This document shows, one piece after another, positions 38,901 to 47,993 of a stretch of 64,000 bases of DNA. The position numbers and the translations under genes are program-made. Origin of the DNA: Shewanella mesophila (GTDB taxonomy: Bacteria; Pseudomonadota; Gammaproteobacteria; Enterobacterales; Shewanellaceae); the NCBI RefSeq assembly GCF_019457515.1, contig NZ_CP080421.1, positions 372,001 to 436,000 on the forward strand, in the 5' to 3' direction. The notes beneath the pieces were generated by a model. That model was not told the origin of the DNA and did not search any database. It worked only from the letters and a program-made list of their open reading frames with translations. The first letter of the stretch is position 1. Each line of letters begins with the position of its first letter.

Positions 38901-40121
38901 ATGTTTGCCACGATTCGCTCGCTACCAGTTGAAATAAGACAATACCTGATTGTCACCGGTAACTATTGGGCATTTACCTTGACCGATGGTGCGCTGCGTA
39001 TGTTAGTGGTATTGCACTTTCATCAACTCGGTTATTCGCCGCTAGCCATCGCGATGTTGTTTATCTTCTATGAGTTCTTTGGGGTCGTCACTAATTTAGT
39101 CGGCGGCTATCTCGGTGCACGTTTAGGCCTCAATCGCACCATGAATATCGGCTTGGGCTTGCAAGTGGCGGCTTTGTTGATGTTATTGGTGCCCAGCGCT
39201 TGGCTTACTGTGCCTTGGGTGATGGCTGCGCAGGCTGTGTCGGGGATCGCCAAAGACCTCAATAAGATGAGTGCCAAAAGTAGCGTTAAGATGCTGGTGG
39301 CCAAGGGCGAAGAGGGCAGATTATACAAATACATCGCACTGCTAACGGGTTCTAAGAACGCCTTAAAAGGAGCGGGCTTCTTCTTAGGTGGCGCATTGCT
39401 GGCTCTGCTGGGGTTTCAGGGCGCAATTGGGTTAATGGCTGCACTGCTGAGCCTTGTTTGGCTGATGAGTATCATCAAGCTGAAGCAAGACTTAGGCAAG
39501 GCGAAGAATAAGCCTAAGTTTAGTGAGCTGTTTTCTAAAAGCCGCGCGATTAATATCTTGTCTGCTGCACGTATGTGCTTATTTGCTGCGCGCGATGTGT
39601 GGTTTGTGGTGGCACTGCCGGTTTATCTTGCCAGTCAGTTTGGCTGGGATCATTATGCCGTCGGTGGGTTTCTGGCGTTGTGGGTGATAGGGTATGGCGC
39701 GGTGCAAAGCGTTGCGCCTAGGCTGACTGGCAAAGCAAGTGGCGTCGTACCCGATGGCCGCACCGCACTATGGTGGGCGTGTGGGTTGACGCTTATTCCT
39801 GCCGTTATCGCACTCCTCATGACTGCCAATTATGCCGCCGAATATTCCCAAGCCGCGCTGTTGCTCGGTTTGCTAATGTTTGGCGCCGTGTTTGCAGTGA
39901 ACTCTTCTCTGCACAGTTATCTTATCGTTAGCTATGCCAGCGATGATGGCGTATCACTGGACGTTGGTTTTTATTATATGGCCAACGCCATGGGACGTCT
40001 GCTCGGCACCCTGCTGTCTGGTTGGGTGTATCAACAGTTTGGACTTATTGCTTGTCTGTGGATCTCGGCTGGACTACTCGGGACCACTGCGCTGATCAGT
40101 ATTGGATTACCGAGGCGATAA
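38901..40121 (+). CDS. arsJ: organoarsenical exporter ArsJ (MFS)
   Basis: 406 residues from the ATG at 38901, with AAGGAAG eight bases before; a TTG one codon upstream is in frame but unlikely. About twelve membrane helices, with MFS-like text GYLGARLGLNRTMNIGLGLQ. The segment NKMSAKSSVKMLVAKGEEGR between the halves is typical of ArsJ. It exports the unstable arseno-phosphoglycerate made by the neighbouring GAPDH, so the pair gives arsenate resistance without arsenate reductase. No arsC is seen in this cluster. Confidence 0.93.
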   Translation: MFATIRSLPVEIRQYLIVTGNYWAFTLTDGALRMLVVLHFHQLGYSPLAIAMLFIFYEFFGVVTNLVGGYLGARLGLNRTMNIGLGLQVAALLMLLVPSAWLTVPWVMAAQAVSGIAKDLNKMSAKSSVKMLVAKGEEGRLYKYIALLTGSKNALKGAGFFLGGALLALLGFQGAIGLMAALLSLVWLMSIIKLKQDLGKAKNKPKFSELFSKSRAINILSAARMCLFAARDVWFVVALPVYLASQFGWDHYAVGGFLALWVIGYGAVQSVAPRLTGKASGVVPDGRTALWWACGLTLIPAVIALLMTANYAAEYSQAALLLGLLMFGAVFAVNSSLHSYLIVSYASDDGVSLDVGFYYMANAMGRLLGTLLSGWVYQQFGLIACLWISAGLLGTTALISIGLPRR

Positions 40122-40424
40122 CCCTGAAATAAGGCTTTGCCATTTTTCTGTTTGTTTGAGTAAAGTGCGCCAGGCTGGATTCTCTTCTATGGCTGTCACA
40201 ACACTATTCAGTGTAAGCATTCTTAAATGATAAGATATGCCCGAATAGTTCAACAGGCTCGAGTGAAGATTTCGGCCAAACTAAGCAGCTGATGAGCACG
40301 GCATGATCAATGCGGTCGTTCGATTTATTCATTTGATTGACGTTAGGCGTATTTTTATTCTGCCGTCCTATTATTATGGCGTACACCCTTTTATAGTTTT
40401 TCAGCATTACTGGAGACAAGACTC
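40122..40424. other. gene-free stretch before aguA
   Basis: 303 bases with short open frames only on either strand, none with a convincing ribosome site or recognisable text. It must hold the aguA promoter; a TTGACG at 40337-40342 and TATTAT at 40369-40374 are too far apart (26 bases) to be called a pair. GGAGACAAG just before the aguA ATG is the ribosome site. Confidence 0.5.
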
Positions 40425-41531
40425 ATGACAAACGTGGATGCCACGGTGTTAACGACTAAGCCATCCCAAGATGGTTTCCACATGCCAGCCGAATGGGCGG
40501 CTCAGCAAGCGGTGTGGATGCTTTGGCCCTATCGTCCTGATAACTGGCGTTCTGCGGGCGCTTATGCGCAGGCGACCTTTGCTAAGGTGGCTGATGCCAT
40601 TGGTGCTGCCACGCCTGTTTATATGGGCGTTCCCAAGGTATTTATGGCAGAGGCCAAGACGGTTATGCCTCATCACGTCACTTTGGTCGAGATAGATAGC
40701 AATGATTGCTGGGCTCGGGATACTGGGCCTACTGTAGTGGTGAATGCTAAGGGTGAATGCCGCGGTGTTGACTGGGGCTTTAATGCTTGGGGTGGCCATC
40801 AAGGTGGTTTGTACTATCCATGGGATATGGACGAACGGGTAGCTGAGCAGATGCTCAAGCAACATGGTTTTGGTCGTTATCAGGCTCAGCTGATCCTCGA
40901 AGGGGGCTCAATTCATGTCGATGGTGAAGGCACCTGCATGACGAGTAGCGAATGTTTGCTCAATAGTAACCGCAACCCAGAGTTGACTCGTGAACAGATA
41001 GAAGCATTACTGCGTGATTATTTGAATGTGGAGCAGTTTATCTGGTTACCAGAAGGCGTGTACATGGATGAGACCGACGGACATATCGACAATATGTGCT
41101 GTTTCGCTCGCCCAGGCGAAGTGATTTTACACTGGACTGATGATCAAACAGATCCTCAATATCCTCGTTCAAAAGCCGCTTTGGATATTTTGCAAGACAG
41201 TGTAGATGCAAAAGGCCGTAAGTTAAAGATCCACCTAATGCCACAACCTGGACCTCTGTATTGCACTGAAGAGGAATCTCGCGGCGTGACAGAGGGGACT
41301 GGCGTGCCACGCACGGCGGGTGAGCGCTTAGCTGGGTCCTATGTAAACTTTTTAATTACCAACCAACGTATCGTTTTCCCGCTACTCGATTCGCTCACCG
41401 ACAATATCGCTGCGCAAAAATTGCAGGAGATTTTCCCCGAGTATGAGATTGTCGGTGTGCCTGCCCGTGAGATCCTATTGGGTGGTGGTAATATCCACTG
41501 TATTACTCAACAGATCCCCTCTGGGCAATAA
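40425..41531 (+). CDS. aguA: agmatine deiminase AguA
   Basis: 368 residues of the peptidyl-arginine deiminase-like family. Seen: [11 protein letters not shown], GWDxxx-type substrate text [23 protein letters not shown] with the catalytic His, and the nucleophile Cys in [11 protein letters not shown] (about residue 359). It converts agmatine to N-carbamoylputrescine and ammonia. The usual next enzyme, AguB, is missing as an intact gene; only a start remnant and a different amidase follow. Confidence 0.96.
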   Translation: MTNVDATVLTTKPSQDGFHMPAEWAAQQAVWMLWPYRPDNWRSAGAYAQATFAKVADAIGAATPVYMGVPKVFMAEAKTVMPHHVTLVEIDSNDCWARDTGPTVVVNAKGECRGVDWGFNAWGGHQGGLYYPWDMDERVAEQMLKQHGFGRYQAQLILEGGSIHVDGEGTCMTSSECLLNSNRNPELTREQIEALLRDYLNVEQFIWLPEGVYMDETDGHIDNMCCFARPGEVILHWTDDQTDPQYPRSKAALDILQDSVDAKGRKLKIHLMPQPGPLYCTEEESRGVTEGTGVPRTAGERLAGSYVNFLITNQRIVFPLLDSLTDNIAAQKLQEIFPEYEIVGVPAREILLGGGNIHCITQQIPSGQ

Positions 41532-41552
41532 GTAAAAACCAAGGAGAACACA

Positions 41553-41609
41553 ATGACCATTTATGTCACTGTTGTTGCAACACAATTGGCTTTCGGTAGG
41601 AGCTCCTAG
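41553..41609 (+). pseudogene. aguB: remnant of the 5' end of an aguB-type gene
   Basis: An AAGGAG at 41541-41546 is placed six bases before an ATG that opens an 18-codon frame, MTIYVTVVATQLAFGRSS. The first 13 codons resemble the N-terminus of N-carbamoylputrescine amidases (VTVAATQMA-type), a nitrilase-family enzyme that is normally encoded next to aguA. After codon 13 the resemblance stops and the frame ends at TAG, one base before the start of the amidase gene. I read it as the stump of aguB left by a deletion or replacement. It could alternatively be a short leader translated for coupling. Confidence 0.6.
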
Positions 41610-41610
41610 C

Positions 41611-43317
41611 ATGTATGAAGTAACAGAGGTTTCCATTGCCGAGCTGCGTGCAGCCCTCGAATCAGGTCGCACCACAGCGGTTGAACTGGTGCAGGCTTAC
41701 CTTGCAAGGGTTGATGCTTACGACGGCCCAGCGACACAAACCAAGCTGAATGCGCTCGTAGTCCGTAATCCTGATGCGATAAAGGAAGCTGAGGCTTCTG
41801 ATGCGCGCCGAGCTCGGGGGGAAACACTTAGCCCACTCGACGGTATTCCTTATACCGCCAAAGACAGCTACCTAGTTAAGGGGCTCACGGCGGCATCTGG
41901 CAGCCCAGCGTTTAAGGATTTAGTTGCCCAATACGATGCCTTTGCGGTCGAGCGTCTGCGCGGTGCGGGGGCTATCTGCTTGGGTAAAACCAACATGCCA
42001 CCTATGGCCAATGGTGGCATGCAGCGCGGTCACTACGGTCGCGCCGAGAGTCCATACAATGCTAACTATCTTACTGCTCCCTTCGCCTCGGGTTCTTCTA
42101 ACGGGGCGGGTACAGGTACGGCAGCGAGCTATTCTGCTTTCGGGCTAGCCGAAGAGACTTGGTCGAGCGGTCGTGGGCCGGCATCGAACAACGGATTGTG
42201 CGCCTATACTCCCTCACGCGGTGTGATTTCCGTGCGTGGCAACTGGCCCTTGACCCCGACCATGGATGTTGTAGTGCCTTACACTCGTACTATGGCAGAC
42301 ATGCTCGAAGTGCTTAACGTCATCGTTGCCGACGACCCTATCACCCGAGGTGACCTATGGCGTTTACAACCTTGGGTCGAGATCCCCAAAGCATCAACAA
42401 TTCGTCCCGCATCTTACCTGAGTCTTGTCGCCCAAACCGATACGCTTAAAGGCAAGCGTTTCGGGGTGCCGCGCATGTTCATCAATAAGGATGAATTGGC
42501 TGGCACCAGCGAAAACCCTGGTATCGGAGGCCCGACCGGTCAGCGCATCAATACTCGCGCGTCTGTGATAGCACTCTGGGAAGCGGCGCGTAAAGTGCTG
42601 GAGTCTGCTGGAGCCGAAGTCATTGAGGTAGATTTCCCGCTGGTTTCCAACTGTGAAGGTGATCGTCCTGGTGCGCCGACTGTGTTTAACCGCGGCATAG
42701 TCACACCTGAGTTCCTCGATGATGAGCTGTGGGAATTATCCGGTTGGGCTTTCGATGAGTTTTTGCGTGCCAATAATGACCCTAAACTCAACAAACTGGC
42801 TGACGTTAACGGATATTTGATTTTCCCACACGACCTTGGCACCTTGCCCAATCGAGAAGGGGATTTAGCCGCAGGCATGGAAGAGTACGTCAACATGGCC
42901 AAACGAGGCCTCAAGCGTTATGACCAGATTGACAGCATACCGGATGGTCTGCGCGGTTTAGAGAAGACTCGTAAGCTGGATTTAGAAGACTGGATGGATG
43001 AACTTAAACTTGATGCAGTGCTCTTCCCAACGGTAGCTGACGTGGGGCCTGCGGATGCGCACATTAATCCAGCCTCCGCCGACATCGCTTGGAGTAACGG
43101 TGTTTGGGTCGCTAACGGCAACCTTGCTATTCGCCACTTAGGTGTGCCGACAGTGACTGTGCCTATGGGGATCATGGCCGATATCGGCATGCCCGCAGGT
43201 TTAACATTTGCAGGCCGTGCTTACGATGACAACAACCTGCTTAGGTTTGCTGGCGCATTTGAGGCCACAGGCAGCAAGCGCACAGTTCCTCCGCGTACAC
43301 CAGCGCTGAGTAAATAA
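41611..43317 (+). CDS. amidase-signature family enzyme with an unusual nucleophile loop
   Basis: 568 residues from the ATG at 41611; GGTAGGAG lies about six bases upstream. The frame opens at 41563, but that part overlaps the aguB remnant. Lys in IPYTAKDSYLV and the cis-Ser region FASGSSNGAG match the family. Where most amidases have DTGGSIR it reads EETWSSGRGPASNNG, keeping the Ser nucleophile and Arg but not the Gly-Gly. The substrate is unknown. Its place directly after aguA suggests, as inference only, that it may act on N-carbamoylputrescine or a related amide. Confidence 0.85.
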   Translation: MYEVTEVSIAELRAALESGRTTAVELVQAYLARVDAYDGPATQTKLNALVVRNPDAIKEAEASDARRARGETLSPLDGIPYTAKDSYLVKGLTAASGSPAFKDLVAQYDAFAVERLRGAGAICLGKTNMPPMANGGMQRGHYGRAESPYNANYLTAPFASGSSNGAGTGTAASYSAFGLAEETWSSGRGPASNNGLCAYTPSRGVISVRGNWPLTPTMDVVVPYTRTMADMLEVLNVIVADDPITRGDLWRLQPWVEIPKASTIRPASYLSLVAQTDTLKGKRFGVPRMFINKDELAGTSENPGIGGPTGQRINTRASVIALWEAARKVLESAGAEVIEVDFPLVSNCEGDRPGAPTVFNRGIVTPEFLDDELWELSGWAFDEFLRANNDPKLNKLADVNGYLIFPHDLGTLPNREGDLAAGMEEYVNMAKRGLKRYDQIDSIPDGLRGLEKTRKLDLEDWMDELKLDAVLFPTVADVGPADAHINPASADIAWSNGVWVANGNLAIRHLGVPTVTVPMGIMADIGMPAGLTFAGRAYDDNNLLRFAGAFEATGSKRTVPPRTPALSK

Positions 43318-43333
43318 GCAACAAGCAGTGAAG

Positions 43334-43368
43334 AACGGGATTGGTTGCAGTGCGCCAGTCCCGTTTTT
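43334..43368 (+). terminator. Rho-independent terminator after the amidase gene
   Basis: AACGGGATTGG and CCAGTCCCGTT pair over 11 positions (one G-T) around a 10-base loop, followed by a T run. It is 16 bases after the amidase stop. Confidence 0.85.
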
Positions 43369-43586
43369 AACTCCAAGGTAATTCTCTTCAACATCAAGCA
43401 TTGTTACTGAGTCTCGCTAATAGCCAATGGTGTAGATGCGCTAGGTTTATTGCTTTAAGTTAGTGCGCTTTTACGATCGCAAACATAGTGAGTCATGACA
43501 TACAGAAAGGGCTTAATCGAAGATATGGATAACGCGATGACGTTCCTCTTCGGCAGACTTGCCTTGGTGTGAGCCAATCGACAAGG

Positions 43587-43909
43587 CTAAAGCTGATTTT
43601 CGCAGCGAATACAGACTTGTTTCCAGCTGACTTTGTGTTGTCCACATCTAGGACAGGCTTCATCGCTAGAGACAGAATATTGATGGTTAGTCGTCGCTTT
43701 TGAGCGAATAGGCTTAAAAAGAGTGTTTTTAATAGTGATAAAGGGCCTAAGGCAAACACCAGTACAAAATAATTGAACGCTGGATATCCTTTGTATGCGC
43801 GAATGACAAAGGTTGCGACGATTGAGAATGACTAGATTGATTCAGTAGCAAGGCATTGATTTTCAATATAAAATTTCAGACGTAAAACAATGACTACAAA
43901 GTTATCCAT
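43587..43909 (-). pseudogene. decayed small membrane protein with C-terminal zinc ribbon
   Basis: Reading the - strand from the ATG at 43909 (GCAGGA upstream) gives MDNFVVIVLRLKFYIENQ, then TAG at codon 26, then a continuing frame with a hydrophobic stretch (AFNYFVLVFALGPLSLLKTL). Near 43715, in a run of five T, the frame shifts: adding one base gives KPIRSKATTNHQYS and then a clean zinc ribbon, CPRCG and CIRC spaced by 12 residues, ending ENQL and a stop. One nonsense codon and one missing base thus hide a protein of about 107 residues. I know no function for it. Confidence 0.65.
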
Positions 43910-44190
43910 ATTCCTGCCTGATGATTAAGCTACTCTTGCCTCATCGAACCGAAATCAGCATCTGTTTACTATCTGTGGAGTGTAAGTTGGTTTGTAAAGG
44001 TATTAATACCATAAAGAGTAATAAGTTAGGTAAATGTTCAGGTCTCATGTTATCTATTTTCTGCAGAGATAACTCATCGAGGAGTTACTACATCTATTTA
44101 GGTATTAAACTGGGGATGTAACATCGGCATGAAGCTCGGCTATCACCACCCAAAATTGGGTGGTTAATAGACTTAGTTACGGAGCATAGA
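43910..44190. other. gene-free stretch between the pseudogene and the chemoreceptor
   Basis: No supported gene. It contains a 12-bp palindrome GGTATTAATACC at 43999-44010. A stem-loop ACCACCC - AAAATT - GGGTGGT at 44145-44164 lies just past the chemoreceptor stop; it lacks a T run but may end that - strand transcript. A 66-codon + frame at 43921 has no recognisable text. Confidence 0.45.
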
Positions 44191-46095
44191 TTAGAGTTTA
44201 AAGCGTGCCAATAGCCCTTTTAGTGTAATGCCAAGGCCTGCAAGATCCTCGGCCGAATGCGCGGTTTCCTCCGCCCCTTCGGCTGTTTGCTCAGCAATAT
44301 CGCGAACCCTAATTACGCTTTTATTGATATCTTCGGCGACAGAGCTTTGCTGTTCAGATGCTGCCGCGATTTGGTGAGTCATATCTTGAATTCGACTAAC
44401 CGCATCAGCAATATCTACCAACATCACCCCAGCCTCTTGTGATAGTGAGACTGCATCGTTGCTCAACGTGCGACTTTTGGTCATCATCTGCACAGACTCT
44501 AAGGTTCCTTTTTGTAGATTGATTATTATTTTTTCAATCTCTTCGGTGGAGGATTGAGTACGACTTGCTAGACTTCTTACTTCATCTGCCACCACGGCAA
44601 ATCCTCGTCCAGCTTCGCCCGCTCTTGCTGCTTCAATTGCGGCGTTCAATGCTAGTAAGTTAGTTTGCTCTGCGACTGATTTAATGACATCGAGTATCGA
44701 GCCAATACTGTCACTCTCAGATTGTAGTCGTTCGATAGCCTGAGCCGTCGACGTGATCTCTTGAGCTAACAATTCGATTTGGCTCACGGCTTCTACGACT
44801 TTTCTGTTGCCAGTTGCGGTAATGTTATCTGCTTCTTTTGCTGCAAGTGCAGCATTTTCAGCGCTGGCTGAGACCTCTTGTACCGTTGCAGCCATCTCAT
44901 TAATGGCTGCAGCGACTTGATCTGTTTCACTGCGCTGATTTTGCATTCCAGAACTATTTTGTACCGTCACCGCTGATAGTTGGTCTGCTGCTGATGTGAG
45001 TTGTACGACACTGCCGTCAATTTGAGTGAGTACTAGTTTTAAGGTGTTATTCATTCCTCCCATTGCTCGTAATAACTCACCCATTTCATCTTTGCGAGCG
45101 GAATCAATATCACAACTTAGATCGCCCGATGCAATCGCTTTTGCAGTTGCTAAGGTTTGTCTTAACGGGTCGAGAATCTGGGCACTGATCACCCAAGCTA
45201 GGAGTGGTCCAATTAAGAATGCTATGATCACCACGGCGATAACAACTGTTTTTGAGCGACTGTCTGTCTGTTCACGCTTAATTTGTTGATCGTTAACCAC
45301 ATTGGCAATATTACTCATCAATGCCTGTGCCACTTTGGTTAGGGAATGTCCTGCATTATCAATATTGCGATTGACCTCGAATAAGGCGTCTATATCATGA
45401 TCATAACGCTGCAGTATTTGAATGGCTGCGGCAGTGTCTTCGCCTTTTAGCGTCTTAACTTCTTGTAGTAAAGCGGCGATCGCATTTTTGGCCGTTGTGA
45501 AGTTTTTCTCATTGGCAGCATAAACATAACCACGAACATAGTAGCGCAACATTGTCATCTGCTGGCTGATACTGAAAGCTTCGTGTAGTAAATGTGAGTC
45601 TTGGGTTAACTGTGCTTTGTCAGTCATCTGTTCGACTAACTCTGCATAGATGGAAACCAATTTAGCCCCAACTTGCGCGCCGGTAACATTGAGGCTTAGC
45701 TTCTGGCTAAACACTTGTTCAAATTGTTTGATAGCTTGGAGATAATCTTCAATCGCCGCTATTGCTTCTTGTAAGTGTTGGCGTTCTGTGGTGTCGTTTA
45801 CATCGCCGAGATGCTGCTCGATGATGTGCTTAGATTTTTCGATTAGGCTGTGTAAGGTGTCTAACATAGCAGGATCACCCTTGGTCATATAGTCCAACCT
45901 GACAATCTTTGCGTTGAGTAATATTTCGTCTAGTTGGGTGATCGATTCTAACTTTTTAGTACTTGAGTCTATCGAGACAAGACCTTGATATCCTATCGCT
46001 GCGATAATTAAAATCAACAATAGTAGAGCCCCAAAGCCTAGTTTAAGCTTATTGGCCACAGATATATTGCTCAGTAGGCGACGTAAGCCTTCCAT
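44191..46095 (-). CDS. methyl-accepting chemotaxis protein with helical-bundle sensor
   Basis: 634 residues. Membrane helices at about 18-38 and 280-305 enclose a periplasmic all-helical region of about 240 residues. That length suits the HBM (double four-helix bundle) sensor better than the shorter 4HB_MCP. Next come HAMP ([20 protein letters not shown]) and the signalling tip [20 protein letters not shown], which is almost invariant. No C-terminal NWETF-type pentapeptide is present. The ligand is unknown. GCCGGACA at 46137-46144 on the - strand, with TTGAAGTT ten bases before it, weakly resembles a flagellar sigma-28 promoter. Confidence 0.93.
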   Translation of the reverse strand: MEGLRRLLSNISVANKLKLGFGALLLLILIIAAIGYQGLVSIDSSTKKLESITQLDEILLNAKIVRLDYMTKGDPAMLDTLHSLIEKSKHIIEQHLGDVNDTTERQHLQEAIAAIEDYLQAIKQFEQVFSQKLSLNVTGAQVGAKLVSIYAELVEQMTDKAQLTQDSHLLHEAFSISQQMTMLRYYVRGYVYAANEKNFTTAKNAIAALLQEVKTLKGEDTAAAIQILQRYDHDIDALFEVNRNIDNAGHSLTKVAQALMSNIANVVNDQQIKREQTDSRSKTVVIAVVIIAFLIGPLLAWVISAQILDPLRQTLATAKAIASGDLSCDIDSARKDEMGELLRAMGGMNNTLKLVLTQIDGSVVQLTSAADQLSAVTVQNSSGMQNQRSETDQVAAAINEMAATVQEVSASAENAALAAKEADNITATGNRKVVEAVSQIELLAQEITSTAQAIERLQSESDSIGSILDVIKSVAEQTNLLALNAAIEAARAGEAGRGFAVVADEVRSLASRTQSSTEEIEKIIINLQKGTLESVQMMTKSRTLSNDAVSLSQEAGVMLVDIADAVSRIQDMTHQIAAASEQQSSVAEDINKSVIRVRDIAEQTAEGAEETAHSAEDLAGLGITLKGLLARFKL

Positions 46096-46499
46096 AAATT
46101 AGTACCCCATGTCTGATAGCTAAATCAGTTAACAAATGTCCGGCGATTGTAACTAACTTCAAAATGTCATTTTTTGATATGGTTAACTAAATTACAATAT
46201 ACTCAATATGTATGATGTTTGATTGTTGTAATCTGGTGTTTGGATCATTTCGATCTATAAGTTATTGCCGTTTAAGTAGCTATGCCGAGTATATGAGTAA
46301 TAGACTTCTATTATTCTTTTTTGAGTTAGTTATTTAGTTTGCTGCAATATTTCCATCAATATCTGAATGAACATCTTTTTGTTTCAATTCGTTAACAATA
46401 CTCGCTTTCATTTTGAGCACTTTTCGTTGTACTCTGGGATGCAATCAATTAAGTGTGGCGAAGATCACCTAAAATAACGATAAAAATGACGAGGTTTTA
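46096..46499. other. divergent intergenic region, chemoreceptor / alanine symporter
   Basis: 404 AT-rich bases with no gene. It must hold the promoters for both flanking genes. Beyond the weak sigma-28-like site noted for the chemoreceptor, nothing stands out. GACGAGG ends eight bases before the symporter ATG and is its ribosome site. Confidence 0.5.
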
Positions 46500-47873
46500 A
46501 TGGAAGGAATTACTGAGTTTGTCAGTATGATCAACGGATTTGTATGGGGTACACCCATGCTGGTGATGATCTTAGGCGTGGGGCTATTTCTCTCGTTTGG
46601 TTTGAAACTAATGCCCATTTTAAAATTAGGCACGGGCTTTAAACTACTGTGGTCAGGACGTATTCCTGACAAAGATAAAAACATGAAAGGGGAGATCAGC
46701 CCTTTTAATGCCTTAATGACCTCACTCTCTGCCACGATTGGTACGGGGAATATTGCTGGCGTTGCGACCGCCATTTTTGTTGGCGGTCCAGGCGCACTGT
46801 TTTGGATGTGGTGTACAGCATTGGTCGGCATGGCGACTAAATTTGCCGAGGCGGTGTTAGCGGTTAAATATCGTGAAGTCGATGATAATGGCAACCATAT
46901 CGGTGGCCCTATGTACTACATCAAGAATGGCCTTGGTAGTAAATGGGCTTGGTTAGGCACGGCATTTGCGTTATTTGGTTCGTTCGCCGGTTTTGGTATT
47001 GGCAATACAGTGCAAGCCAATTCTGTAGCGGATGCCTTAAGCAGTAACTTTGATATACCAACATGGGTTACTGGTGTGGTGTTGATGTTGCTGGTGGGAG
47101 CCGTGCTTGTCGGAGGCATTAAGCGTATTGCCGATGTGGCTGGCAAGTTAGTGCCACTGATGACAGTATTTTATATTGCTGCTGGACTGGCCGTATTGGT
47201 TGTAAATGCCGCTGAGTTACCCGCTGCTATCGCGTTAATTTTTCACAGTGCATTTAATCCTGTCGCGGCTCAAGGTGGGTTTGCTGGTGCAGCGGTTTGG
47301 GCTGCAATTCGCTTTGGTGTGGCGCGAGGTGTATTTTCAAATGAAGCGGGTCTGGGGAGTGCACCTATTGCCCATGCTTCGGCGCAAACGAATAATCCAG
47401 TAGCACAAGGTTTAGTTGCTATGCTTGGAACCTTTATCGATACCCTGATTGTATGTTCTATTACAGGTTTGGCTATCGTGGTTTCAGGTGCTTGGACATC
47501 GGGAGAAAATGGCGCAGCGTTAACCTCCTATGCCTTCTCACATGCCTTGCCTATGGGTAATTATATTGTCGCTATTGCGCTTTCAGTGTTCGCCTTTACC
47601 ACTATTTTAGGGTGGAGCGTATACAGTGAAAAGTGCGTACAGTATCTGTTTGGCATTCGGGCGGTGAAACCTTTCCGTGTCATCTGGATCTTAGTTGTCC
47701 CTCTTGGGGCGGTAAGCTCACTCGATTTTATCTGGTTACTCGCCGATACCCTCAATGCGATGATGGCTATTCCTAACTTGATAGCATTGGCACTCCTAAG
47801 TCCTGTGGTGTTTAGTTTGACTCGAGAATATTTTATTAATAAGCGTCTACAAGAGGCTGAAGCTAAAGCATAA
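46500..47873 (+). CDS. sodium:alanine symporter, AGCS family
   Basis: 457 residues with about ten to eleven membrane helices. Family signatures are clear: ATIGTGNIAGVATAIFVGGP near residue 80, FWMWCTALVGMATKFAE, and the later FSNEAGLGSAPIAHA. AGCS carriers take up alanine or glycine with sodium. Single-gene unit with its own terminator. Confidence 0.95.
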   Translation: MEGITEFVSMINGFVWGTPMLVMILGVGLFLSFGLKLMPILKLGTGFKLLWSGRIPDKDKNMKGEISPFNALMTSLSATIGTGNIAGVATAIFVGGPGALFWMWCTALVGMATKFAEAVLAVKYREVDDNGNHIGGPMYYIKNGLGSKWAWLGTAFALFGSFAGFGIGNTVQANSVADALSSNFDIPTWVTGVVLMLLVGAVLVGGIKRIADVAGKLVPLMTVFYIAAGLAVLVVNAAELPAAIALIFHSAFNPVAAQGGFAGAAVWAAIRFGVARGVFSNEAGLGSAPIAHASAQTNNPVAQGLVAMLGTFIDTLIVCSITGLAIVVSGAWTSGENGAALTSYAFSHALPMGNYIVAIALSVFAFTTILGWSVYSEKCVQYLFGIRAVKPFRVIWILVVPLGAVSSLDFIWLLADTLNAMMAIPNLIALALLSPVVFSLTREYFINKRLQEAEAKA

Positions 47874-47885
47874 CTTCTTGCCCAT

Positions 47886-47912
47886 AAAAAAGCGCCAGCA
47901 GGCGCTTTTTTA
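47886..47912 (+). terminator. Rho-independent terminator after the alanine symporter
   Basis: AAAAAAGCGCC - AGCA - GGCGCTTTTTT, an 11-pair stem with T run, 12 bases after the stop. Confidence 0.93.
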
Positions 47913-47993
47913 TCTCTTAAATTTGCTGCAGTCACCAATCTACGTGCAGCATCGAATACTTTTTAAGTTCGAAATTGATTAAAGGTTCACTTC

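Noticed and set aside
36393..40121. Arsenic cluster as part of a larger transposon
   Set aside because: No transposase, integrase or tRNA target is present in the window; only the MITE-like repeat on one side hints at mobility.
40204..40419. 71-codon frame on the - strand before aguA
   Set aside because: No ribosome site seen, text without family likeness, and it would cover the aguA promoter region.
41563..41610. Upstream start for the amidase gene (MSLLLQHNWLSVGAPS)
   Set aside because: This part is the aguB remnant read in another frame; the ATG at 41611 has its own GGTAGGAG.
43834..43836. In-frame TAG in the zinc-ribbon gene as a recoded amber codon (for example pyrrolysine)
   Set aside because: A second, separate defect (a lost base) lies in the same gene, and nothing here suggests a recoding system. 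Simple decay explains both.
43921..44121. 66-codon frame on the + strand after the pseudogene
   Set aside because: No ribosome site and no recognisable or balanced protein text.
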